This document shows positions 25,753-34,982 of a stretch of DNA of 35,999 bases, one piece after another. Below the pieces are notes generated by a model, which ran no database searches, was not told the DNA's origin, and saw only the letters and a program-made list of their open reading frames with translations. Each line of letters opens with the position of its first letter. Positions within the stretch are counted from its first letter, which is position 1. The stretch covers positions 1 to 35,999 of the forward strand of contig CAIWZS010000247.1 of NCBI GenBank assembly GCA_903917235.1, read 5' to 3'. Both the position numbers and the translations under genes were made by a program. The DNA comes from an uncultured Planctomycetaceae bacterium (GTDB taxonomy: Bacteria; Planctomycetota; Planctomycetia; Pirellulales; UBA1268).

Positions 25753-26550
25753 ATGTCGATGGGTGAGCCACTGCAACTCGTCGTCTTCGATTGGGCCGGC
25801 ACGCTGCTCGACTTCGGCTGCCGCGGGCCACTGAACGCCTTCCACGACGCCTTCCGTGCCGCGGGCCTGCCGATCACCGACGCGATCGCCCGCAGGCCGA
25901 TGGGCGCCCACAAGCGGGATCACGTGCGGGAGATCCTCCACGACGTCGATGTCGTCGCCCGCGTCCGCACGTCCCTGCGACGCGAGCCCGACGAGCAGCT
26001 CGTGGAGACGATCTACGAGGATTTCGCCCGGCGGCTGCCCGCGATGCTCCCCTTGCATGCCGACCCGATCCCGGGCGCCGTCGAAACACTCGCCTGGCTG
26101 CGTCGCTCGGGCATCCACGTCGGCAGCACGACGGGCTACACGCGCGACATGATGGACGTGCTCGAGCCGTTGGCCCGGGCCGCCGGCATCGCGCCCGACG
26201 TGGTGATCTGCGCCGACGAGGTGCCGCAGGCCCGGCCCGCCCCGTGGGCCTGCTTCCGAATCGCCGAACGGCTCGGCGTCTATCCGCTGTCGCGGGCCGT
26301 CAAGGTCGGTGACACGCCGGCCGACATGGCGGAGGGCCGAAACGCGGGCATGCGCTGCGTCGGGCTCAGCGAATGTGGCAACGAAGTGGGACTCGGCAGA
26401 GAGGCGGTCGAGGCGCTCGACCAGGCGGAGCGGACGCGGCTGGTCGCCGAGGCTGAGCGACGGCTGCGCGCGGCCGGTGCCCATGCGGTGCTTCGCAGCG
26501 TCGCCGATCTCCCGGCGTGGATCGAGTCACAGGCGGCACGAGGGCCATGA
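25753..26550 (+). CDS. phnX: Phosphonoacetaldehyde hydrolase (phosphonatase)
   Basis: A 265-residue HAD-superfamily enzyme that cleaves phosphonoacetaldehyde to acetaldehyde and phosphate. Seen: nucleophile motif FDWAGTLLDFG (Asp13), the cap-domain Lys that forms the Schiff base in RRPMGAHKRDHV (Lys54), IPGAVETLAWLRRSGIHVGSTTGYTRDMMD, CADEVPQARPAPW and the metal-binding KVGDTPADMAEG. The presence of the Schiff-base Lys separates it from PhnX-like paralogues. It starts immediately after the FAD oxidoreductase stop and overlaps the alcohol dehydrogenase start by ATGA, so all three are translationally linked. No phnW transaminase is present, so the upstream flavoenzyme is the probable source of its substrate. 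Confidence 0.94.
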   Translation: MSMGEPLQLVVFDWAGTLLDFGCRGPLNAFHDAFRAAGLPITDAIARRPMGAHKRDHVREILHDVDVVARVRTSLRREPDEQLVETIYEDFARRLPAMLPLHADPIPGAVETLAWLRRSGIHVGSTTGYTRDMMDVLEPLARAAGIAPDVVICADEVPQARPAPWACFRIAERLGVYPLSRAVKVGDTPADMAEGRNAGMRCVGLSECGNEVGLGREAVEALDQAERTRLVAEAERRLRAAGAHAVLRSVADLPAWIESQAARGP

Positions 26551-27589
26551 ATCCTGTGAACGCTTCACACGCCCGGGTCGCCATCTTCGACGGCCCCGGG
26601 AGACCGTTTCGCCTCGCGGATCTGGAGATCCCGTCGCGGCTCGACCCGGGCGAACTGGTCGTCGAACTCTCGCTCGCGACGATCTGCGGCTCCGATCTGC
26701 ACACGCATGCCGGAACCCGCCGGGAGCCGACTCCCTGCGTGCTCGGCCACGAGGGTGTGGGGACGGTCGTGGCGGCGGCCGCCGACCGCACGACCTGGCT
26801 TGGAAAGCGGGTGACGTGGAGCTCGACCGACTCCTGTGGCCGTTGCCCCGCATGCACGACGTGGAGACTGCCGCAGAAGTGCGCTCGTGTCTTCAAGTAC
26901 GGCCACGTGTCCCTGAACGAGGCCCGCGGCCTGCACGGCAGTTACGCCTCCCATCTCGTCATCCGCGGCGGAACGCACCTCGTGGAGGTGCCGGACCACG
27001 TGCCGGACGCCGTGGCGGCATCGCTCAACTGCTCGCTGGCCACCATGGCCAATGTCACCGAACGGCTGCCCGATCCGTGCGCGGTGGCCGTGGTTCAGGG
27101 GGCGGGTCTGCTCGGGCTCCATGGCTGCGGTCTGCTCCGTGCCGCTGGCGTCGGTCGCGTGATCGTGGTCGATCCCGATGAAGGCCGCCTGGCCCGGGTG
27201 GCCGAGTTCGGGGGGGAACCGGCCCGAAGCCACGAGGTGCCCGATCGCGCGGCCGACGTGGTCATCGAGGTCGCCGGTGCCGCCGCCGTGGTTCCCGAGG
27301 GCCTGCGGATGCTCAGGCCCGGGGGCATTACCTGTTCGTCGGCATGGTGCATCCACGATCGCTGCTCGACCTCACCGGCGAGGCGGTCATCCGCGGCTGC
27401 ATCAGCCTGCGGGGTTTTCACAACTACGCACCCCGCCACCTCGACCAGGCGGTGTCCTTTGCCGGACACTCCACACTGCCGTGGAGCTCGCTGGTGAGTC
27501 CGCCACTTCCCCTCGCTTCGCTCGACGAGGCCTTCGCGCTCGCGGCGACGCGACGGTGGCCCCGGGTGGCCGTCTCGACACGGGCCTGA
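26547..27589 (+). pseudogene. Phosphonate-associated zinc alcohol dehydrogenase (TIGR03366-like), frameshifted
   Basis: A medium-chain zinc alcohol dehydrogenase. Seen: catalytic-zinc residues CGSDLHT (Cys47) and GHEGVGTV, a structural-zinc cluster CGRCPACTTWRLPQKC, the NAD-binding VVQGAGLLGLHGCG, then LRPGG. At the G run 27321-27325 one base is missing: adding one G restores H-Y-L-F-V-G-M-V-H-P and continues in the frame of the 27344-27589 ORF (LDLTGEAVIRGCISLRGFHNYAP) to a normal end. Both halves are intact, so this is either a sequencing error in a homopolymer or a recent mutation. The ATG overlaps the phnX stop (ATGA). The family recurs with phosphonate genes; its substrate is not established, with acetaldehyde, alcohol or hydroxyphosphonate oxidation as options. 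Confidence 0.88.
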
Positions 27590-27676
27590 CACGGCCGTCC
27601 TTTTCCGCTCCGAGGCCATCGGCATGGCGCATCACACCCTCGAGACGATGGTCGCCACCTGCCGCCGAGGGAATCC

Positions 27677-28984
27677 ATGACGGACGGCACGAGGCTCGGG
27701 CGCCTCATGGCGCGGCCCTGGTTCTTCACGCTCTGGACCGTGGCGGCCACCTTTGGCTGCTACGCCTGCATGTACGGCTTTCGAAAGCCCTTGACGGCGG
27801 CCGGATTCGGCGAGCCCGAAACCAAGGCGTGGCTGGTCACCGCACAGGTGCTCGGGTACGCGGTCTCCAAGTTCCTCGGCATCAAGGTGATCGCCGAAAT
27901 GTCGCCGGCGAGCCGATCACGGACCCTGCTGGCGATCATCGGCTGTGCGCAGGCGATGCTGCTCGTGTTCGCGCTGGCCCCGGCCCCCCTCGATGCGGCC
28001 TGCCTCTTCGGCAACGGCCTCGCGCTCGGGTTGGTCTTCGGGCTCGTCCTCGGATTCGTGGAGGGACGGCAGCTCACCGAGCTGTTCGTGGCGGGGCTGT
28101 GCGCGAGTTTCATTCTCGCCGACGGCGTGGCGAAGACGATCGGCGCCGCACTGCTGCACCGCGGTGTCGCCGAACGATGGATGCCCTTCACGGCGGGCAT
28201 GCTCTGCCTCCCGCCCCTGATCGCCTTCGTGTGGATGCTCGGCCGGATTCCGCCCCCGTCACGGCACGACGAGCGTGCACGGTCCCATCGCCCGCCCATG
28301 ACCGTGGCGGAGCGTGTCGGTCTCTTGCAGCGGCACGGTGTCGGCCTGCTGGCGATCGTCGTCGCCTACCTCCTGATCACCATCCTGCGCAGCATTCGCG
28401 GCGACTTCGCGCCCGAGATCTGGGCCGGGATGGGGATCCAGCCGCAGGCGGCCGTCTTCACCCAGTCGGAACTCTGGGTGGCTCTGCTCGTCGTGGCCGC
28501 CAACGGGGCCCTCGTGCTGGTGAAGGACAATCGCCGCGCGTTCTTCATCGGGCTGCTGCTGTCCGGTGGCGGCATGGTGCTGGGGCTGGTCTCGCTCGGG
28601 GCCTATCGCGTCGGCTTCCTCTCGCCGTTCACCTTCATGGTCGTGCTGGGAGCCGGCCTGTACGTGCCCTATGTGGCGGTGCATACGACGGTCTTCGAAC
28701 GGCTCATCGGCCTCACGCGCGAGCGGGCCAATCTGGGGTTTCTCATCTACGTGGCCGACGCCTCCGGGTATCTCGGCTACGGCGCGGTGATGTCGGGCCG
28801 CAGCCTGTTTCCCGCCCACGAGCAGTTCCTCGGCTTCTTCATCGGCACGTCGGCGGTCCTGCTCGGGGCCGCGTTCGCGTGCGTGTGCGTCGCCATGGGG
28901 ATCTACGCCCACCGCATCGGGCTCCTGACCAAGACGAGCGCGTCGTGCGGCCTCGTGCTGCTCCTCCTCGCTCGCGGCGTGTGA
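27677..28984 (+). CDS. DUF5690 family membrane protein, candidate phosphonate transporter
   Basis: A 435-residue, about 12-TM protein with the overall layout of a major-facilitator permease. Seen: an N-terminal WFFTLWTVAATFGCYACMYGFRKPLTAAGFG, a LVFGLVLGFVEGRQLTELFVAGLCASFILADGVAKTIG central stretch with charged residues inside the membrane, a cytoplasmic loop near residues 195-215 rich in Arg, and LGAGLYVPYVAVHTTVFERLIGLTRERANLGFLIY in the second half. This fits DUF5690, a family related to sugar-phosphate/organophosphate permeases in appearance. GAGGG lies six bases before the ATG. It lies 87 bases after the broken dehydrogenase on the same strand, so uptake of the aminophosphonate, or export of a product, is the best guess. 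Confidence 0.82.
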   Translation: MTDGTRLGRLMARPWFFTLWTVAATFGCYACMYGFRKPLTAAGFGEPETKAWLVTAQVLGYAVSKFLGIKVIAEMSPASRSRTLLAIIGCAQAMLLVFALAPAPLDAACLFGNGLALGLVFGLVLGFVEGRQLTELFVAGLCASFILADGVAKTIGAALLHRGVAERWMPFTAGMLCLPPLIAFVWMLGRIPPPSRHDERARSHRPPMTVAERVGLLQRHGVGLLAIVVAYLLITILRSIRGDFAPEIWAGMGIQPQAAVFTQSELWVALLVVAANGALVLVKDNRRAFFIGLLLSGGGMVLGLVSLGAYRVGFLSPFTFMVVLGAGLYVPYVAVHTTVFERLIGLTRERANLGFLIYVADASGYLGYGAVMSGRSLFPAHEQFLGFFIGTSAVLLGAAFACVCVAMGIYAHRIGLLTKTSASCGLVLLLLARGV

Positions 28985-29033
28985 TCCGCACGCAGGTATC
29001 GATCGGAAGGCCACGGGTGCCGTGTGCGTTCCG

Positions 29034-30104
29034 TCAGGCGAGGACGACCCGCGGCACCTCGGTCGCCGCGGAACGCACGGTGCCGATCGGGCAGCTCTCC
29101 TGGCCGAGATCGGCCAGCCGCCGCATGATCCCCTCGGCGGCGTGCGGCGCGACGACCAGCACCATGCCGATGCCCATGTTGAACACGCGCTCCATCTCGT
29201 CGTCCGCGATGCGTCCGAGCCGCTGCACCCACGGGAAGACGGCCGGCACGGGCCAGCTGCCGCGCTGGAGCACCACCTGCACGTGCTCCGGCACGATCCG
29301 GCCGAGATTCTCCACGAGACCGCCGCCCGTGATGTGGGCGATGCCGTGGACCACCTGACCATCGCGGTCGTGCGCGAGGGCGGTCCGCACGGCGCGGGCG
29401 TAGAGCCGCGTCGGTTCGAGGAGGACGTCGCCGACCGTGCGGCCGCCGAAGTCGGGCAGGATCTCGCCGCACGTCAGCCCGCCCATGTCGAAGACGGCCT
29501 GACGCACGAGGCTGTAGCCGTTGGAGTGCAGCCCGCTCGATGCCAGGCCGAGCGCCACGTCACCCGCCGCGATGGCACGGCCGTCCACGAGCCGCCGACG
29601 CTCCACGACGCCCACGCAGAACCCCGCGAGGTCGTACTCGCCGCGCTGGTACATGTCGGGCAGGATCGCCGTCTCGCCCCCGACCAGCGCGCAGTCGCAG
29701 GCGGCGCAGGCGTCGGCGATGCCCCGCACGATCTGCTCGAGGAGGGCCGGGTCGTCGTGCGAGAGCGCCACGTAGTCGAGGAAGAAGAGCGGCTCGGCAC
29801 CGGTGCAGAGGCAGTCGTTGACGCTCATCGCCACGAGGTCGATGCCGACGGTGTGATGGACGCCTGCGGTGACCGCGACCTTGAGCTTCGTGCCGACGCC
29901 GTCGGTGCACGACACCAGCAGGGGCTGCTCGTAGCCGCGCGCGAAGAGGCCCGGCAGGTCGAGCGCGAAGAGCGCCGCGAAGCCTCCCTCGGCGCCGAGC
30001 ACGCGCGGGCAGTGCGTGCGGCGCAGGTGGGCCGGCAGTCTCGCCATGCCCTCGCGGTAGAGGGCGAGATCGACACCGGCCGAGGAGTAGGTGGCTCCGC
30101 TCAC
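29034..30104 (-). CDS. purM: Phosphoribosylformylglycinamidine cyclo-ligase (AIR synthetase)
   Basis: A 356-residue PurM, which closes the imidazole ring of 5-aminoimidazole ribonucleotide with ATP in purine synthesis. Seen: SCTDGVGTKLKVA, the DLVAMSVNDCLCTGAEPLFFLDYVA signature, LVGGETAILPDMY, HITGGGLVENLGRIVPEHV and MERVFNMGIGMVLVV. Length and motif order are normal. The ORF-track start at 30263 would overlap the divergent glgX gene; GTG 30104 gives VSGATYSSAGVDLALY, which is a typical family N-terminus. It converges with the DUF5690 gene, leaving 49 bases. It is a housekeeping gene and marks the end of the phosphonate cluster. Confidence 0.97.
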   Translation of the reverse strand: MSGATYSSAGVDLALYREGMARLPAHLRRTHCPRVLGAEGGFAALFALDLPGLFARGYEQPLLVSCTDGVGTKLKVAVTAGVHHTVGIDLVAMSVNDCLCTGAEPLFFLDYVALSHDDPALLEQIVRGIADACAACDCALVGGETAILPDMYQRGEYDLAGFCVGVVERRRLVDGRAIAAGDVALGLASSGLHSNGYSLVRQAVFDMGGLTCGEILPDFGGRTVGDVLLEPTRLYARAVRTALAHDRDGQVVHGIAHITGGGLVENLGRIVPEHVQVVLQRGSWPVPAVFPWVQRLGRIADDEMERVFNMGIGMVLVVAPHAAEGIMRRLADLGQESCPIGTVRSAATEVPRVVLA

Positions 30105-30228
30105 GCGGGTATCATCGCCGGGGAATTCCGGCCCGCAAGGCCGCCGCGTCGCGCCGCGTGTGCACCGAAGCGCGATCCGCGGTGACGCGCGGTGACGCGT
30201 CGCCGCGCCGGTCGACACCGGTGGTATC
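30105..30228. promoter_or_regulatory. Divergent purM / glgX region with a 10-base tandem repeat
   Basis: The 124-base gap holds GCGGTGACGC twice in tandem (30179-30198). TATCAT at 30225-30230 overlaps the glgX ATG at 30229. If it is a -10 box, transcription would start at about 30237, next to a second ATG at 30238. No convincing promoter for purM was seen. Confidence 0.4.
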
Positions 30229-32451
<2,223 letters not shown>

Positions 32452-32519
32452 CGGCTACCCTTACCAGAGTCGGTCGCGCGGCCAGCCGTCGTTCCCCCCG
32501 CCCTCCCCGGAGCTTCTCG

Positions 32520-33119
32520 ATGTCGCCCTCCCGCCTCTCTCTGCCCCGTGCCGGCCTGGCCGGCACGCTCTCTGTGCTCGTCGTCGGCATCGCCGCTTTG
32601 TGGGGATGTGCCCCGGCGACGGCGCCGAAGCCTCCGGCCGGCCCCATGGCCGGCGGCGATGGCCATGCCGACCACGACCATGATCACGACCACGATCATG
32701 CGAAGCACGACCATGGGGACAAGGACGGGAAGGACGCCCACGGCGATCACGACCATCCGGAGACGCTGGCGGAGGGCGTCGCGGAGCTCGAGACGCTGCT
32801 TGCGGACGTCGGCGAGAAACTTGGGTCGGGGGCGAAGGATGCGGCGGATGATGCCGTGCATGCCGCCGGACACCTCCTCGAGGATTTGAGGGGACTGCTG
32901 GAGAAACAGGAGCTGGCCGCCGATCTCAAGGAGGCGGGTGGCAAGGCGCTCGACGAGCTCTTCGAGTGCTTTGACAAGCTCGACGTCGCCCTCCACGCCG
33001 GCGCCGATGCCAAGGAGACCCCGGCCGAGGTGCATGCGTCGCTCGAGGAGCGGTTCAAGGCGGCGCTGGGCTCGCTCAAGGAGCGGTTCGCCACGCGAGC
33101 CGCCGCGGAGGAAAACTGA
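32520..33119 (+). CDS. His/Asp-rich lipoprotein, probable metal binder
   Basis: A 199-residue protein with a lipoprotein-type N-terminus: basic start, hydrophobic LSVLVVGIAA, then LWGC with the lipidated Cys at residue 30 (Trp at -2 is unusual). A Pro-rich linker leads to a stretch of HD repeats (GHADHDHDHDHDHAKHDHGDKDG) at about 48-80, typical of Zn, Ni, Cu or Co binding. The remainder is alpha-helical and heptad-like (VAELETLLADVGEKLG; ALDELFECFDKLDVAL), perhaps a coiled coil. I know no named family. The next gene starts two bases after its stop, so they form one unit. A role in periplasmic metal buffering is plausible but unproven. Confidence 0.85.
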   Translation: MSPSRLSLPRAGLAGTLSVLVVGIAALWGCAPATAPKPPAGPMAGGDGHADHDHDHDHDHAKHDHGDKDGKDAHGDHDHPETLAEGVAELETLLADVGEKLGSGAKDAADDAVHAAGHLLEDLRGLLEKQELAADLKEAGGKALDELFECFDKLDVALHAGADAKETPAEVHASLEERFKAALGSLKERFATRAAAEEN

Positions 33120-33121
33120 TC

Positions 33122-33682
33122 ATGAATCGGATTCGCACGGTCATGGGATCCGTCGGCGGTGGAGCACGCGGTGTGGCGACCGCCCTGGTGGCCGCCGCGA
33201 CCGTCCTTGCAGCGACGGCGGTACGAGCGGAGTTCGACGTCGCCGCGGCACGGGGTCGGCTCGTGCTGGCCGACGAACCCGCCGGGGCACTGTCGCTCAC
33301 CGCGGCGAAGGAAAAGCTCACACCCGAGCCGCAGCCGATCGTCGTCGTCGGCCGGATCGGTGGCCGTGGCATGGACCCCTTCGTGAAGGGCAAGGCGTCA
33401 TTCTCCCTCGTCGAGATGCCCGACGGCCACGCGTCGAAGCCGGGACACAAGGCGGATGACTGCCCCTTCTGCAAGAAGCGCGCGGCCAGCGCGCCGATCG
33501 CGGCGGTGCAGTTCGTCGGGGAGGATGGCGCGGAACTTCCGATCGACGCCCGCGCGCTCTTCGGCGTGAAGGAGGGGCAGGACGTGGTGATCCGTGGCAG
33601 CGGCAGGTTCGACCCGAAGCTCGGCATCCCCGTCATCCAACTGACGGGCGACGGCATCCACGTGCGGCCGGCGGCGAAGTGA
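33122..33682 (+). CDS. Secreted protein with a CPFC motif and OB-fold-like domain
   Basis: A 186-residue protein with a signal peptide (GVATALVAAATVLAATAVRA). The mature part has a beta-rich core (IVVVGRIGGRGM; KASFSLVEMP; QDVVIRGSGRFDPKLGIPVIQLTGDGIHV) that reads as an OB-fold, interrupted by HKADDCPFCKKRA. The CxxC could bind metal or act as a redox pair. I recognise no named family. The start is two bases after the His-rich lipoprotein stop, and its own stop overlaps the DUF1802 start by four bases. The combination with a His-rich lipoprotein hints at metal or thiol chemistry in the periplasm; this is inference from context. Confidence 0.82.
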   Translation: MNRIRTVMGSVGGGARGVATALVAAATVLAATAVRAEFDVAAARGRLVLADEPAGALSLTAAKEKLTPEPQPIVVVGRIGGRGMDPFVKGKASFSLVEMPDGHASKPGHKADDCPFCKKRAASAPIAAVQFVGEDGAELPIDARALFGVKEGQDVVIRGSGRFDPKLGIPVIQLTGDGIHVRPAAK

Positions 33683-34224
33683 GCGCGGTTCCGCTGCGGG
33701 GCCGTGATCCCGACGCGACGTGGCCGACGGCGCCCCCGCGCGCCGCGTTCAAGGAATGGGCCGTCGTCTGCCGTGCCCTCGCGGCCGGGCGGCAGGACGT
33801 GATCCTGCGCAAGGGCGGCATCGTGGAACCGGGTGGCGGGTTCCGGGTCGAGCACGACGCCTTCCTGCTGCTCCCGACGTTCCTCCACCAGTCGGCGGAG
33901 AGCCTCGTGGCGGACGCCCGCGACCTGCTCGCCGACATCGACGCCGATCGTCCGCCGGAAGGCACGGTCGTGTTCCGTCATGCGGCCCGTGTGCGGGAGT
34001 CACGCCGGCTCGAGTCGCTGCGTCAGCTCGCCGCGTACCGTGGCCGCCACGTCTGGTCCGACGCCGTCGTCGAGGAGCGCTTCCACCGTTGGGGCGACGG
34101 TGTCCATCTGCTCGTCGTCGACGTGGCCCGGCTGCCCGAGCCGCTCACCCTCCCCTGGCGCGAGTCCTACGGCGGCTGCCGCTCATGGGCGGACGTGGTG
34201 GACGCACCGACCGGCATACGCTGA
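33679..34224 (+). CDS. DUF1802 family protein
   Basis: A 181-residue protein of the DUF1802 type. Seen: AFKEWAVVCRALAAGRQDVILRKGGIVEPGGGFRVEHDAFLLLPTFLHQ, the family's opening block, and WSDAVVEERFHRWGDGVHLLVVDVARLPEPLTL near the end. The family is cytoplasmic and has no established function. Length is normal. The GTG start overlaps the previous stop (GTGA), so it is translated with the two secreted proteins, an unexpected coupling of a cytoplasmic protein to an exported pair. A candidate TACGCT box at 34217-34222 lies at its 3' end. Confidence 0.85.
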   Translation: MSAVPLRGRDPDATWPTAPPRAAFKEWAVVCRALAAGRQDVILRKGGIVEPGGGFRVEHDAFLLLPTFLHQSAESLVADARDLLADIDADRPPEGTVVFRHAARVRESRRLESLRQLAAYRGRHVWSDAVVEERFHRWGDGVHLLVVDVARLPEPLTLPWRESYGGCRSWADVVDAPTGIR

Positions 34225-34340
34225 ATCGGTCATGCCTGCCGCGATGCTCTTCGGGTCGCGTGCGCAGGGCACACACACGGCATGTTTCGACGTCGATCTG
34301 GGCGGCCCCTATGCCGGCCTGGCCGCTCGCGCACCCCTGT

Positions 34341-34371
34341 TTGACGCAGCAACGGGTACGTCAAGTACAAT
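34341..34371 (+). promoter_or_regulatory. Sigma-70-like promoter for the Uma2-family gene
   Basis: TTGACG (34341-34346), a 19-base spacer, then TACAAT (34366-34371), the best match to the sigma-70 consensus in the window. It is placed 43 bases before the GTG at 34415, which has AGGAG six bases upstream. Confidence 0.6.
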
Positions 34372-34414
34372 TCGTCATTCGGGAGTCGAGAGCGTCTGCC
34401 CGCAGGAGTTTGGC

Positions 34415-34945
34415 GTGAGCACGGCCCCGCGATACCTGCCGCACTACACCGTGGCCGATTACGCTGCGTGGAAGGGCGATTGGGAGTTGCTCGACGGGGT
34501 CGCCGTGGCGATGACCCCCAGCCCGTTTGGACCGCATGCAGAGCGACTCTCCCGCCTGGCGGCCGTGTTGTGGAACGCGATCGATGCCGCCGGCTGCCGG
34601 GCGACCGTGCTCGCGGAAATCGATTGGATCGTGACCAACGACACCGTGGTGCGGCCGGACATCGTGGTCGTGTGTGGCCCGGCCCCGCGACACCATGTCG
34701 AAGAGCCACCGGCGCTCGTGGCCGAGATTCTCTCCGCGGCGACTCGTGATCGCGACCTGACGGTGAAACGGGAACTGTATGAGGCGAACGGCGTGCCCTG
34801 GTATTGGATCGTGGATCCCGATCACGCCGAGCCGTCCCTGCTGCGGCTGGGAGAGAACGGCCGGTACCAGCCCGTGCCGGCCCGCGGTCGGCGCGAACTC
34901 GATCTCTGCCCCGATTGCAGGATCTCGCTCGACTTCCGTGGCTGA
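34415..34945 (+). CDS. Uma2 family protein (PD-(D/E)XK-like restriction endonuclease fold)
   Basis: A 176-residue Uma2/DUF820 protein. Seen: YTVADYAAWKGDWELLDGVAVAMTPSP, the core VVRPDIVVVCG and PALVAEILSAATRDRDLTVKRELYEANGVPWYWIVDP, which carry the acidic and basic residues of the PD-(D/E)XK nuclease fold. These proteins are very common in cyanobacteria and planctomycetes, and their real activity is largely unknown. The ORF-track frame extends much further upstream, and an in-frame ATG lies at 34232; the promoter and the AGGAG site point to GTG 34415. It appears to be a single-gene unit, convergent with the Ig-like protein. Confidence 0.9.
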   Translation: MSTAPRYLPHYTVADYAAWKGDWELLDGVAVAMTPSPFGPHAERLSRLAAVLWNAIDAAGCRATVLAEIDWIVTNDTVVRPDIVVVCGPAPRHHVEEPPALVAEILSAATRDRDLTVKRELYEANGVPWYWIVDPDHAEPSLLRLGENGRYQPVPARGRRELDLCPDCRISLDFRG

Positions 34946-34982
34946 ACCAGGAGTCGTGATGGGTGCGACGTCAGCGCCGAGT

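Noticed and set aside
24496-26484. Minus-strand ORF of 662 aa over the FAD oxidoreductase and phnX
   Set aside because: The opposite strand carries all catalytic motifs; this frame is only open because of high GC at third positions.
27178-29358. Plus-strand ORF of 726 aa through the broken dehydrogenase, DUF5690 gene and purM
   Set aside because: It crosses genes on both strands and reads as Arg/Gly/Ala-rich noise; the DUF5690 frame is the one with transmembrane pattern.
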